Positions 19,578 to 29,941 are shown, numbered from the stretch's first letter. The stretch: DNA of 64,000 nt from G963704535 sp963704535 (GCA_963704535.1 OY969916.1:9424001-9488000), one strand, 5' to 3'. Program-made: numbers and translations. Notes: a model not told the origin generated them from the sequence alone.

Positions 19578-19859
19578 ATGAAGCTTTCGCCTGACAAAAT
19601 AGAGCAGCTTGCCGCCGCGCTGGTCGATCAGTTGGCAGAGATCGACGGCGTGCTGTTCCAGAGCGACGACAGCCAACTGCGTCTGGCGGCCCAGCAGATT
19701 ATCAGCGACGAGCTTTCTGTGGAGGATCTGCTGGACGCCGAGATTCACAAGCTGCTCCAGGCCTATAAGTATGAGATCACCATGGGGCGGATGAGCTATG
19801 ACGAGCTGTTCAAGAAGACCAAGCAGCGGATGATCAGGGAGCGAAAACTGGTTCTGTGA
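19578..19859 (+). CDS. DUF507 family protein
   Basis: 93 residues from ATG 19578 with GGAGGTAGAGAG upstream. It begins MKLSPDKIEQLAAALVDQL and ends FKKTKQRMIRERKLVL, the pattern of DUF507, a small all-helical family of unknown function. Its stop overlaps a GTG that could start the next gene (GTGA). Confidence 0.85.
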   Translation: MKLSPDKIEQLAAALVDQLAEIDGVLFQSDDSQLRLAAQQIISDELSVEDLLDAEIHKLLQAYKYEITMGRMSYDELFKKTKQRMIRERKLVL

Positions 19860-19864
19860 AAGCA

Positions 19865-20395
19865 ATGAGCGATTCGATCACCCGCCATACCATCCGGTCT
19901 CTGGCGCCCGAGGACGAGCCGTTCTTGTGGGAGATGCTGTATCACGCGGCGCATATGGCGAAGGATGGCGCCAGCTCCGCCGATGCGGCGAAGAATCATC
20001 CCTACCTGGCCAAGTATGTGCGCGACTGGGGCCGCGACGGCGACCTGGGTTTCGCCGCGCTCGCGTCGCCCCACCAGCGACCGATCGGCGCCGCGTGGGT
20101 GCGGCTGCTGATGGGCGAGCAGCGCAACTACCCCCAGATCGACGAAACGATCCCTGAGTTGGCCATCGCGGTCCTACCGGCCTACGCCAACCAGGGGGTC
20201 GGGACAGGGCTGCTCAACGAACTGGTCGTCGCAGCGAACAGCCTGTACCCGGCGATCGTGCTTAGCGTGCGCGCCGATAACCCCGCCCAGCGGCTGTACG
20301 AGCGGCTGGGCTTCGTTGTCGTCGACGAGGTTGTCAACCGGGTCGGAGGCCGGTCGTTCGTGATGCTGCTGGAGTTCCGCCCGGTGCGCTCATAG
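19865..20395 (+). CDS. GNAT family N-acetyltransferase
   Basis: ATG 19865; GTG 19856 overlapping the DUF507 stop is an alternative. The acetyl-CoA binding part is LPAYANQGVGTGLLNELV (R/Q-x-x-G-x-G/A loop), followed by the usual V-R-A-D-N-P-A-Q-R-L-Y-E-R-L-G-F motif near residue 145. 176 residues. The substrate is unknown. Confidence 0.9.
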   Translation: MSDSITRHTIRSLAPEDEPFLWEMLYHAAHMAKDGASSADAAKNHPYLAKYVRDWGRDGDLGFAALASPHQRPIGAAWVRLLMGEQRNYPQIDETIPELAIAVLPAYANQGVGTGLLNELVVAANSLYPAIVLSVRADNPAQRLYERLGFVVVDEVVNRVGGRSFVMLLEFRPVRS

Positions 20396-20427
20396 CCAGG
20401 ACACCAAGACAAGCAGGAGGAATAGGT

Positions 20428-20973
20428 ATGTCAATCGAACAGACACGGGCCAACCTGATCGGAAAGGTCTGGCAGTCGATCGCCCAGAGCGGCGTCGATC
20501 TCTCGCCGATCCCGCGCGATCAGCTTGAGAAGCTTGTCGGCACGATCACCGACGGCGTGCTGCTGAGCGTCAACGACATGCTCGGGGATGCCGACCCCCA
20601 CCTTCCGGCGGAGGCCGGCGCGCCCGCAGCCGCATCCGGGGCGGAGGAGCAGGTCTTGTGGGAAGGGCGCCCGTTCCTCTCACTGACCGAGCACTACAGC
20701 ATCACCAGCGAGCGAGTGCGTATCACCAGGGGGCTGCTGGGCAAGGATCGCGAGGACATCGAACTCTTCCGGCTCCAGGATATCGACCACACGCAGCGGA
20801 TGACCGAGCGGATGCTCAATATCGGCGATATCACGCTGCGTAGCGCCGACCCATCGCACCCGGAGGTGATTCTGCGCAACATCCCTGATCCGGCCCAGGT
20901 CCACGAGACGATCCGTCGGGCCATGTTGAGCGCCCGCGAGCGCTACCGGGTCGGTTTCCGCGAGCAGATCTGA
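20428..20973 (+). CDS. PH-domain (bPH_2/YdbT-like) protein
   Basis: 181 residues from ATG 20428 after AGGAGGAATAGGT. Residues ~75-165 form a bacterial PH domain with LWEGRPFLSLTEHYSITSER, then RLQDIDHTQRM and IGDITLRSADPSHPEVILRNI. The N-terminal 65 residues are helical. No membrane segment. Function unknown; bPH domains typically mediate protein or membrane contacts. Confidence 0.8.
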   Translation: MSIEQTRANLIGKVWQSIAQSGVDLSPIPRDQLEKLVGTITDGVLLSVNDMLGDADPHLPAEAGAPAAASGAEEQVLWEGRPFLSLTEHYSITSERVRITRGLLGKDREDIELFRLQDIDHTQRMTERMLNIGDITLRSADPSHPEVILRNIPDPAQVHETIRRAMLSARERYRVGFREQI

Positions 20974-20984
20974 TCCGCCAGGAG

Positions 20985-21020
20985 GGTAGAGGATAGAGGA
21001 TTTTCTATCCTCTATCCTCA
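20985..21020. repeat. GATAGAGGATAG inverted repeat
   Basis: GGTAGAGGATAGAGGATTTTC is followed by TATCCTCTATCCTC. It separates convergent genes and supplies the stop of the minus-strand gene. Confidence 0.75.
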
Positions 21021-21385
21021 GCTCCTATAAACGCTGCCCGTACCCGTGGCCGCAGCAGGTAGACGAAGGTCGCCGCCAGCACCAGCACTAGCACCAGTGC
21101 GTTGGGTTGCAGGAAGATCGCTGTCTGTAGCGCGTAGAACCCCAGCACGATGCACATTAGCAGCGCCGCGAAATACGCCCAGCGCCGGGCGCCCCACACC
21201 CCCCACCCGACGAGCAGGAAGTAGGCCGCCGCGCCCAGGTAGACGTACCACGGCGCCGCCGTCGCGTCGAAGAATGGCAGCAGCACGGCGGCTAGCAACC
21301 AGACCGCGCCGATCAGGAACATCAGCAATGCGATCACGTAGATTCCGGCGGGTCGCTTGCGCGCCGGCATCAGCGGTTCGGGCAT
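21005..21385 (-). CDS. Small multi-pass membrane protein, unknown function
   Basis: Start ATG 21385 (MPEPLMPARKRPAG) has GAGGAG 10 bp upstream. 126 residues with four hydrophobic helices (about 16-37, 46-63, 69-88 and 93-110). The last residues GAEDRG and the stop come from the GATAGAGGATAG repeat, so the natural C-terminus was probably altered by it. Confidence 0.65.
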   Translation of the reverse strand: MPEPLMPARKRPAGIYVIALLMFLIGAVWLLAAVLLPFFDATAAPWYVYLGAAAYFLLVGWGVWGARRWAYFAALLMCIVLGFYALQTAIFLQPNALVLVLVLAATFVYLLRPRVRAAFIGAEDRG

Positions 21386-21831
21386 GGGCGAAGTACTCCT
21401 CATTTTGGGCTGATCGAACAGCCTTATCATACCCTAGATCGTACTACTGGATGCCCAGCGGGGCAAATCGCAAAACTGCCCCATGCGGAGATAGCCTTTC
21501 TTAAAAGGATTCGAGCCCATCCGCTACTGAGGTCGGACGAACGATACCCCTGGATGAGGCACGCTATGCCGTGTCTCATTCAGGGGTATCGTGCTTCTAT
21601 TTAGACTCTATCCCGATTTAAGCCGCGTCAATTGAGGCTGAAGTGAAACCGAGTAATGGCGAACGATCGCCAAATGACTGATGACGCTGCCTCCTCGTGA
21701 CCGGAGGTAAAGAAATTTACCACTATCGGATAAGCATCTCTTCGCATCCGGGTGACACCTGTTCCTTTGCATCGTGCTGAGGCCATTTCACCCGCTGCTG
21801 CCGGATCTAAATCGAGATAGAGTTTTTTGTG
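21386..21831. other. Intergenic region with a strong hairpin, otherwise unassigned
   Basis: No protein-coding signal. It holds the hairpin at 21542-21591 and shorter self-complementary words (for example CCTCCTCGTGACCGGAGG near 21690). AT content is higher than in flanking genes. A structured RNA is possible but not recognised. Confidence 0.4.
21542..21591 (+). other. Long RNA-like hairpin, 22-bp stem with 6-nt loop
   Basis: CGATACCCCTG pairs with CAGGGGTATCG, then ATGAG with CTCAT, and CACG with CGTG. The two positions between the blocks are G-U pairs only if the plus strand is transcribed; in the minus-strand RNA they would be A-C mismatches. No U-run follows, so it is not a standard terminator. 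Confidence 0.6.
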
Positions 21832-23460
21832 CTATGCGGTCGCGGCGAGCGATTGCAGCGCTTCCTGAACCTGGATTTCTTCTGTCCCATCATAGCGCTG
21901 TAGGATCGGCAGCGCCCGCGTGTAGCAGTCACGCGCGGCGGCTAGGTCGCCCTCGCGGCGGGCGGTGTCTCCCAATCGTGCGAGGACCACTGCGGTCTGG
22001 TAGTGATCGGCCCCGATCTCCGTTTCGGCGATGGCCAGGGCACGCTCCAAATACTGCCGTGCGGGCGCATATTCGCCCCGCGCAGCGGCCAGCTCGCCCA
22101 GGTATCTGAGCGGGCTCAGCATGTCGGCGCCGTCGTCGGAGAGCATCTCAAAGATCTGAAGGGCGCGCTCGAAGGACAGGCGCGCGCCGCCCGGATCGCC
22201 ACGCGCCATATCAAGCTCGCCGAGCAATGTGAGCGTCCAGGCCGTGCGGTGCTGGTCCTGTTCGCGTTCGTAGATCACGAGCGCGCGGCTGAACAACGCC
22301 CGCGCTCCATTGTAGTCTTGCCGGCGCCAGCGCAGCATGGCCAGGCTGTCGAGGGTATCGGCGATGTCGGGATGGTCGGGGCCGAACGCGGCCGCGCGAA
22401 GCGCCAGGGCGCGCTCGTAGGATGCCTGCGCCGCGTCCAGGTCGTCCAGCCGCTGCCGGGCGTAGCCTAGGTTGTCGTGGGCACCTGCGATGTCGAGGTG
22501 CTCCGGTCCGAGCGCCGCTTCGAGGATGATCAGCGCACGGGCGAAGTAGTGCTCCATCGCGGCGAGGTCGTCGCGGTCCTGCGCCAGCCAGGCCAGGTGG
22601 TCCAGCGTGTGGGCGACGTCCTGATGGTAGAGGCCAAGTGTCGCCTCGCGGAGCGCCAGCGCCCGCTCAAGGCAGCGTTGGGCCTCGTCGTAGCGCCCCT
22701 GGCTACGGAGCACCCAGTTGAGGTCGTTGAGCGTGTCGATGGTGTCGGGGTGGTCGGGGCCGAGGGTTGCGGCGCGCAGGGCCAGCGATTGCTCGAAGTG
22801 GCGCTGGGCCTCGTCGTAGCGCTGCTGGGCCTTGCATAGCCAGCCCTGGTTGTCGAAGCTCAGGGCCAGGTCGGGGTGGTGGTCGCCGAGTAGCGCCTGG
22901 CGCAGCGCCAGCGCGCGCTCGTAAGAGTCCTGTGCCTCGTCGTACTCGTCCATTCGCAGCAGCAGGTCGCCCAGCCCGTCATACAGATCGGCGGCTCGCG
23001 GGTGCTGGCGCTGGGCCTCGGCGCTGGCCAGGGCGCGTAGGTGCTGCATCAGGATCTCCGGCGCGACGGGGGCGCAGGCATCCTGGGCCTCGACCGCGTC
23101 CAGCGGCCGCGCTCTTGGCCTTCAGCCATCCCCGCAGTCGGCACGCTCACCCGTCTCCAGCAGCGTTCGCGCGACGGCGGCACGGGCATCCGCGCTGGGG
23201 ATTGCTTCCCGCACGGGCATCATTTGTTCAACAGGAAGCCGCAGCAGACCTTGCGAGTCGCGCTCCAATTGTCCCAGCGCGACGAGCCGGTCCAGCGCGG
23301 CGCGGGCCACCGGGATGTCGGGCGCCTCCTGTGGATCAAGGGTCGCCAGCAGCAGGTCGGGCGGGATCGCGACGCCGGCCGCGAAGCAGGCGGCCCGTGC
23401 GTAGAGCGCCTGCGCCAGCGTATCGGGCGGATCGAAGGATGGGTGGTCTTGCATTTGCAT
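21832..23460 (-). pseudogene. Tetratricopeptide (NB-ARC/kinesin-light-chain type) repeat protein, interrupted remnant
   Basis: The 3' part (23049-21832) encodes about nine TPR_12-type units of 42 residues with the repeated pattern L-x-x-A-L-A-x-R-x-A-x-L-G-x-D-H-P-D. The 5' part (23460-23122) encodes a winged-helix-like segment. Both are in the same frame, separated by a TGA at 23124-23122. Proteins of this kind usually carry an NB-ARC NTPase before the winged helix, and none is present, so this looks like the decayed C-terminal end of a STAND-type regulator. Alternatively, these are two small genes. Confidence 0.6.
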
Positions 23461-23603
23461 GTGTTGAGATCGCTCCCTAGCGCGTTCACGATTTACATAT
23501 GACTGAACGCTGTGGTATCCATTTTTCGCCTCCGGTGCGAAGCATCAGCGTGCTTTTCGGCGTGAGCCGGCGGTATAAACGGGAAGCTACAGGGAGCACG
23601 ACG

Positions 23604-24119
23604 ATGAGCTACGATCCTGAGCGCCACCACCGCCGCTCGATCCGGTTGCCGGGGTATGACTACGCGCGGGTGGGAGCCTATTTCATCACCATTTGCACGC
23701 ATGGCCGGGCGCGCTTGTTCGGGCGCGTGGTCGAGGGGTCCATGGTCTTGAGCGAGCAGGGGCGGATCGCCGAGGATGAGTGGCGCCGCACGCCGATGCT
23801 GCGGCCACATGTGGCGCTCGATGCTTTTGTGGTGATGCCGGACCACGTGCACGTTGTTGTGGTTATCGAGCGCGAGACTGAGGGCCCGTCTCCACATGTG
23901 GCGTTCCACTCGCCGTCGCAGACGGTCGGCGCGATCGTGCGCGGGTACAAGGCGGCGGTCACGCGGCGCATCAACGACGCGCGGGGCGAGACTTCCTCGC
24001 CGCTGTGGTTGCGTAACTACTACGAGCATATCGTGCGGGATGATGCCGATCTCGATCGTATCCGGCGGTATATCGCCAATAATCCGGCCCGATGGGGAGA
24101 GCGTCGGCGCGGGCGATGA
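23604..24119 (+). mobile_element. REP-associated tyrosine transposase (RAYT, Y1_Tnp family)
   Basis: ATG 23604 with GGGAG 9 bp upstream; an ATG at 23499 is possible but adds a non-family N-terminus. 171 residues: RLPGYDYARVGAYFITICTH at the start, the HUH-type metal site in VMPDHVHVVV, and the catalytic Tyr in VRGYKAAVTRRIN. It ends YIANNPARWGERR, the usual RAYT end. RAYTs are single-strand transposases that mobilise adjacent REP palindromes. Four such palindromes follow within 300 bp. Confidence 0.9.
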
Positions 24120-24144
24120 TCGGCGGGGTCGGGCGAGGTAGGGC

Positions 24145-24163
24145 GGGCGTATCGCATACGCCC
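24145..24163. repeat. REP palindrome 1
   Basis: GGGCGTAT-CGC-ATACGCCC, 26 bp after the RAYT stop, followed by GTACGGCGCTGCTCCAGTGAGGGC. Confidence 0.85.
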
Positions 24164-24221
24164 GTACGGCGCTGCTCCAGTGAGGGCGAGGCGGGCCGCT
24201 GGGGGCGAGGCGGGCCGCTGG

Positions 24222-24240
24222 GGGCGTATGCAATACGCCC
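24222..24240. repeat. REP palindrome 2
   Basis: GGGCGTATGCAATACGCCC followed by ATACGGCGCTGCTCCACTGA, the same flank as copy 1. Confidence 0.85.
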
Positions 24241-24280
24241 ATACGGCGCTGCTCCACTGAGGGCGGCGCTGCTTCGGTGA

Positions 24281-24299
24281 GGGCGTATGCAATACGCCC
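24281..24299. repeat. REP palindrome 3
   Basis: Identical core to copy 2. It is preceded by GGCGCTGCTTCGGTGA, a short copy of the spacer. Confidence 0.85.
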
Positions 24300-24391
24300 A
24301 TACTACGCGGAGGCCGCTGAGGGCGATGATGAGCACAGGGCTCGATGAGGCAGCGAGGGCGATGATGAGGCCGCTGGCGCGCGATGTGTAA

Positions 24392-24410
24392 GGGCGTATT
24401 GCATACGCCC
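24392..24410. repeat. REP palindrome 4 (opposite orientation)
   Basis: GGGCGTATTGCATACGCCC is the reverse complement of copies 2 and 3. Confidence 0.85.
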
Positions 24411-24419
24411 GCGCTGAGG

Positions 24420-24600
24420 GCGCCGTGAGTCACTGCTCGCGCCGATGGCCGTGCGAGTCGCCGGCTGTGCCTCACCGATGGCCAGGCGAGGCATCGGTCA
24501 TGCCTCGCTCTGCGGCTATGCCACGCCGGCTGTGTCGTGCCGATGATCACGCGAGTCGTCAGCTGTGCCGCGCCGCCCATCACATCAGTCTGCGTCGCCG
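24420..24600. repeat. Degenerate GC-rich direct repeats downstream of the REP cluster
   Basis: Words like CCGATGRYCAYGCGAGTCG and GTCAGCTGTGCC recur two to three times between 24440 and 24580. No gene was seen in 24120-24680. Confidence 0.45.
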
Positions 24601-24680
24601 ACCGTCCCTCGCCAGCCGCCTACGGCAGGAGTCGAGCGGTACGACCTGTCGGGCGAACGCCGGGATGAAGGCCACCTCCG

Positions 24681-25271
24681 CTACCACCCCTCGCGATGAA
24701 CATACTCAGCGGTGGGTTTGCGCCCGCGTTTGAGCGAGGGCGAGGGGACATCGGGCGCCGGGTGGCCGATCGGGATGACGCCCACCGGCGTAACCTCGTC
24801 CGGTATCTCCAGCAGCGCGCGCAGCGCCGCCAGATCCCAGACCCCCGCGAAGCCCGCCGCCAGCCCCTCATCGACCGCCGCCAGCAGCAGCAGCATCACC
24901 GAGCAACCGATGTCCATATGCCAGAAGGGGACCGGCCATTCGATCTCGGTGCCGTCGTCGCTCACCTTATCGGACTCCTGGTAGCGACGGTGGTAGGCGG
25001 CCTCGCTGGTGCAGGGAATGATCAGCACCGGCGCCGCCGAGACAAACGGGTGGAAGCCCCTGGCGACGTAGTGCTCCTCGCCGCACAGATCCGCGATCGC
25101 CCGCTTCAGGCTGGGGCGCGTGACCACGACGAAGGATTGGCCTTGGGTGAAGCCGGCGCTGGGGGCACGCTGCGCCAGCTCCAGCATGCGGTCGATGCAC
25201 TCCGGCGCGACCGGCTGGTCGGCGAAGTTGCGAACCATGCGTCGCTTGCGCACGAGGTCACGAAATTCCAT
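24681..25271 (-). CDS. Nitroreductase family protein
   Basis: 196 residues from ATG 25271, with AAGGAGCAAACT upstream. It begins MEFRDLVRKRRMVRNFADQPV (FMN phosphate-binding RRMVR), then LELAQRAPSAGFTQGQSFVVV, and near the C-terminus GVIPIGHPAPD, all characteristic of NADH/NADPH-dependent FMN nitroreductases. A longer insert with WPVPFWHMDIGCS is typical of an actinobacterial/Chloroflexota subgroup. It is the last gene of the minus-strand cluster. Confidence 0.9.
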   Translation of the reverse strand: MEFRDLVRKRRMVRNFADQPVAPECIDRMLELAQRAPSAGFTQGQSFVVVTRPSLKRAIADLCGEEHYVARGFHPFVSAAPVLIIPCTSEAAYHRRYQESDKVSDDGTEIEWPVPFWHMDIGCSVMLLLLAAVDEGLAAGFAGVWDLAALRALLEIPDEVTPVGVIPIGHPAPDVPSPSLKRGRKPTAEYVHREGW

Positions 25272-25319
25272 AGTTTGCTCCTTGGTGGAGATTAGAGATT
25301 GGGTATTGTCTCACCTACG

Positions 25320-25382
25320 ATCTGTGGTGGGAAGGGGATTCTTGAGGGGCGGCCCCCCTCAAACTCCCCCTTTTCAGATAGC
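25320..25382. repeat. TTGAGGGG-type palindromic repeat
   Basis: The full-length version: ATCTGTGGTGGGAAGGGG, core TTGAGGGGCGGCCCCCCTCAA, then ACTCCCCCTTTTCAGATAGC. Confidence 0.8.
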
Positions 25383-25391
25383 CGCTCAGGG

Positions 25392-26809
25392 TTATGTATA
25401 AGTAGGCAGCCAGTCGCCGTGGGCGGCGATCAGGTCGTCGACCAGCGCCCAGATCTGGTCCAGGTCCAGCTCGGCGGCGGTGTGCGGGTCGAGCATGGCG
25501 GCGTGGTAGATGTGCTCGCGCTTGCCGGTCAGCGCCGCCTCGACCGTCAGCGCCTGCACATTGACGTTGGTCTGCATCAGCGCGGCCAGGTGCGGCGGCA
25601 GTGCCCCGACCGCGGTCGGCTGGAGGCCGTTCTTGTCGACCAGGCAGGGCACCTCGACGCAGCAGCCCTGCGGCAGGTTGTCGATCAGGCCGTGGTTGGG
25701 CACATTGCCGTAGACCACGCGCGGCTTGCCGGTCTCCATGCTGTGGATGATCAGCGAGCCGTACTCATTGGAGCGCGGGATCTTGGCCTGCCCCTGCTCC
25801 TGCTCGTAGCTCCGGCGCAGCTCCTCGGCCCTCTGTGGATCTTTCTCGGCTAGCCGCCGGATGCGTGCTTCGCGACGGGCCCGCTCGTAGCGAACCAGCG
25901 CCTCCGGGTCGGGGTCTTCGAGCAGCGGCGCGCATGTCGTCCCACCCGGCGATCTGCGCCTCGCAGCGGCTGATATACTCGTCCAGCGGGATGTTGAAGC
26001 GCTCGATCAGGTCGGGGCGGTCGCGCTTGATGAACCAGGGCACGTACTCGCTGAAGTGCTCGCTCGACTCGGTGACGAAGTAGCCCAGCCGGTTAAACAT
26101 CTCGTAGCGCACCCGGTTCCAGTCCGGCACGCGCCCCTCGTCGACCACCTGGCGGATGCGCGGGTAGAGGTTCTCGCCGTCGCGCTCGAAGCTGAGGTAG
26201 AAGGCCATGTGGTTGATGCCGGCGCACACATAGTTGATCTCCTCGAGCGGCACGCCGATGTCGCGCGCCAGCTCGCCGGCGGTGCCCTGGACGCTGTGGC
26301 ACAGCCCGACGGTCTTGATCGTGCTGGCGCGGCTGATCGCCCAGCAGTTCATCGCCATCGGGTTGACGTAGTTGAGGAACGTGACGTCCGGGCAGAGCTC
26401 CTCCATGTCGCGGCAGATGTCCAGCAGCACCGGGATGGTGCGCAGGCCGCGCATGATGCCGCCGATGCCCAGCGTGTCGGCGATGGTCTGGCGCAGGCCG
26501 TACTTCTTGGGGATCTCGAAGTCGACCACGGTGCCGGGCTTGTAGCCGCCGACCTGGATCATGCAGATCGCGTAGTCGGCGCCGTCGAGGGCGCGCGCGC
26601 CGGTCGGTGGTGCGCCTCGATCGTCGGGCTGCGCGCCGGAGAGCGTCGGCCACATTGCGCGCCACGATCTCGGAGGTCGCCAGCCGCTCGGCGTCGATGT
26701 CGAACAGGCTGATGGTCGAGTCGCCCAGCTCGGGAAAGCTGAGGATATCGCCCAGCAGGTTTTTGGCGAAGACCGTGCTGCCGGCGCCGATAAAGGTGAT
26801 CTTGGGCAT
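25392..26809 (-). pseudogene. GH4 family alpha-galactosidase/alpha-glucosidase (copy A), frameshifted
   Basis: Start ATG 26809 (MPKITFIGAGSTVFAKN, Rossmann loop for NAD+). Family motifs are NYVNPMAMNCWA, GLCHSVQGT and YVCAGINH (metal and substrate Cys/His) and LIDNLPQGCCVEVPCLVD. GH4 enzymes cleave glycosides by an NAD+- and Mn2+-dependent oxidation/elimination route in the cytoplasm. The frame is disturbed at least twice within 26590-26650 and again near 25930, after AGWDDMRA. Corrected length is about 470 residues, normal for the MelA-like subgroup. It is a paralogue of the gene just upstream. Confidence 0.8.
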
Positions 26810-26844
26810 GAACAAGAAACCTTTCTGAAATGTTGTCCTACTCT

Positions 26845-26955
26845 ACACTGTGGGTAGGGGAAGACTGAGTACTCTGAAAAATAAGTTTTCTTGCATTTTT
26901 ACTAGGCAAGAATACAAGAAAACTTATTTTTCAGAGTACTGAGGGGGCTGCCCCC

Positions 26956-26978
<23 letters not shown>
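26845..26978. repeat. TTGAGGGG-type repeat, split by the 69-bp element
   Basis: The left part CTACACTGTGGGTAGGGGAAGACTGAG and right part CTGAGGGGGCTGCCCCCTCAACCCCCC match the intact copy at 34677-34750. The stop codon of GH4 copy B is the TGA of this repeat. Confidence 0.75.
26870..26938. mobile_element. 69-bp palindromic MITE-like element with 5-bp target duplication
   Basis: Perfect terminal inverted repeats of 24 bp begin TACTCTGAAAAATAAG and enclose a 21-nt centre. The element is flanked by CTGAG on both sides (26865-26869 and 26939-26943). It sits inside a copy of the TTGAGGGG repeat whose uninterrupted form is seen at 34677-34750. Confidence 0.75.
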
Positions 26979-28303
<1,325 letters not shown>

Positions 28304-28317
28304 CTCGCTCCTCTAGC

Positions 28318-28402
28318 GTAAGTTTTGAGTTAAGAGTTTTGAGTTAAGAGGTGATCGTTTCGCGTATATCACCTTGTCATCTTGTCATCTTGTCACCTTG
28401 TC
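28318..28402. repeat. Simple repeats TTTTGAGTTAAGAG and CTTGTCAT
   Basis: Two copies of GTTTTGAGTTAAGAG are followed by four copies of the 8-bp unit CTTGTCAY at 28371-28402. Together with the palindromes they fill the gap between GH4 copy B and the upstream membrane protein. Confidence 0.75.
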
Positions 28403-28435
28403 AGGAGTGATGGAATATTTTATTTTCGAGAGCCC

Positions 28436-28852
28436 CTAAGCGTCAATCGTGGTGCCGCCCTCGATCGGCTCGGCTACGCGCGCCGGGGCTGGTGGCGGGC
28501 TGGCCTGGAGCCGGCCGGCCCAGCGCCCGAAGAACGGGATGGCCTTGACCCGGCCCTGGAGCGCGTAGAGCATCCCGGCCACCCAGGCTATCGCCAACCC
28601 GACGTAGATGCCGATCAGCAGGGCGAACAGCGCGACCGCCGCCACCGGCCCGGCTAGCGGCACCCACAGCAGCGCCCAGGCACACACCATCCAGGCCAGC
28701 GGCGCTGCCAACGCCGCGAGGGCCAGCGCCAGCGACTGCCTGGCGTGGTAGACGGCGAACGCATCTCTCCGCTGCGTCAGCAGCACATACAGCGCGCCCA
28801 CGACGCTCAGCAGGTAGGCCAGAAACGCGAGATAGCGGCTCGACTTGCTCAC
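28436..28852 (-). CDS. DUF4870-like small membrane protein
   Basis: GTG 28852 overlaps the stop of the ATPase gene (GTGA), indicating coupling. 138 residues with about four helices; YLAFLAYLLSVVGALYVLLTQRRDAFAVYHARQSL matches the N-terminal pattern of DUF4870 membrane proteins. Function unknown. Its place between transporter and glycosidase genes suggests co-expression, not a specific role. Confidence 0.65.
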   Translation of the reverse strand: MSKSSRYLAFLAYLLSVVGALYVLLTQRRDAFAVYHARQSLALALAALAAPLAWMVCAWALLWVPLAGPVAAVALFALLIGIYVGLAIAWVAGMLYALQGRVKAIPFFGRWAGRLQASPPPAPARVAEPIEGGTTIDA

Positions 28853-29874
28853 GCTGACACCTCGATCCCTTGTAAATCGAGCTGCTTGGCGAAATGACAA
28901 CTGGCGTAGTGGCCCGGCTCGACCTCGGCCAGCGGCGGCGGCTCGACCTTGCAGATCTCCTGGGCGTAGCGGCAGCGGGTGTGGAACACACAGCCGGACG
29001 GCGGGTTGGCCGGGCTGGGCACCTCGCCCGTCAGCATGATCCGATTCTGGCGGATGTCCGGGTCGGCCGGCGGGATGGCCGAGACCAGTGCCTCGGTGTA
29101 GGGGTGCAGCGGGCGCCGCAGCAGCGTCTCCGACTCGGCCAGTTCCACGATCTTGCCGACATACATCACCGCGATCCGGTCGCACATGTGCTCAACCACC
29201 GAGAGGTCGTGGGCCACAAAGAGCATCGTCAGCCCCAGCCGCTCCTTGATCTCATGCAGCAGATTCAGCACCTGGGCCTGGATCGAGACATCGAGCGCCG
29301 ACACCGGCTCGTCGGCCACGATCAGGCGCGGGTTGAGCACCAGCGTGCGGGCGATGCCGATGCGCTGCCGCTGCCCGCCGGAGAACTCGTGCGGGTAGCG
29401 CCGCATGTAGTTCGGGTCGAGCCCGACCGCGCGCATATGCGAGGCCACTACCTCGTCGATCTCGCGCCCGCCGGCGATCTTGTGGATGATCAGCGGCTCG
29501 CCGATCAGGTCGCGAACGGTCATGCGCGGGTTGAGCGAGGAGAACGGGTCCTGGAAGATCATGCGCATCTCGCGCCGGAGCGGCTTCATCTCCTGCTGGC
29601 TGATCCGCGCGATCTCGACCCGCTCGCCGTTCTCCTTGCGGAACCAGACCTCGCCGGCGGTCGGGTCGTACAGCCGCATGATCGCGCGCCCGGTCGTGGT
29701 CTTGCCGCAGCCGCTCTCGCCGACCAGGCCCAGCACCTCCTGCTCGCGCAGCGCGAAGCTGACCCCATCGACCGCCTTGACGTGGCCGACGGTTCGCTGC
29801 AGGAAGCCCTGGCGGATCGGGAAGTGCTGCTTGAGGTCTTTCACTTCGAGGATGATGTTGTCGCTGGCGCTCAT
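28849..29874 (-). CDS. Oligopeptide-type ABC transporter ATP-binding protein (OppF/DppF-like)
   Basis: 341 residues from ATG 29874 (MSASDNIILEVKDLKQHFP). Walker A GESGCGKTTTGR, signature FSGGQRQRIGIAR, Walker B LIVADEPVSALD, and the Opp/Dpp C-terminal Cys cluster PPSGCVFHTRCRYAQEIC, which in this family binds an iron-sulfur cluster. It works with the second ATPase at 34820-35854. Intact while the neighbouring permease genes are frameshifted. Confidence 0.92.
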   Translation of the reverse strand: MSASDNIILEVKDLKQHFPIRQGFLQRTVGHVKAVDGVSFALREQEVLGLVGESGCGKTTTGRAIMRLYDPTAGEVWFRKENGERVEIARISQQEMKPLRREMRMIFQDPFSSLNPRMTVRDLIGEPLIIHKIAGGREIDEVVASHMRAVGLDPNYMRRYPHEFSGGQRQRIGIARTLVLNPRLIVADEPVSALDVSIQAQVLNLLHEIKERLGLTMLFVAHDLSVVEHMCDRIAVMYVGKIVELAESETLLRRPLHPYTEALVSAIPPADPDIRQNRIMLTGEVPSPANPPSGCVFHTRCRYAQEICKVEPPPLAEVEPGHYASCHFAKQLDLQGIEVSA

Positions 29875-29884
29875 ACAGTTTATT

Positions 29885-29941
29885 CGCTTTGGGAAAAGGG
29901 GTTTGAGGGGCAGCCCCCTCAGTCTCCCCCTCCCACATTCT
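29885..29941. repeat. TTGAGGGG-type palindromic repeat
   Basis: GGGAAAAGGGGTTTGAGGGGCAGCCCCCTCAGTCTCCCCCTCCCAC, directly upstream of the OppF-like start. Confidence 0.75.

Noticed and set aside
23122..23124. In-frame TGA as a selenocysteine or recoded codon in the TPR gene
   Set aside because: No Cys/Sec context or SECIS-like hairpin just downstream; the missing NB-ARC part fits a decaying gene better.
24145..24410. REP palindromes as intrinsic terminators for the RAYT gene
   Set aside because: No U-run follows any copy, one copy is inverted, and spacers are duplicated, which fits REP elements better.
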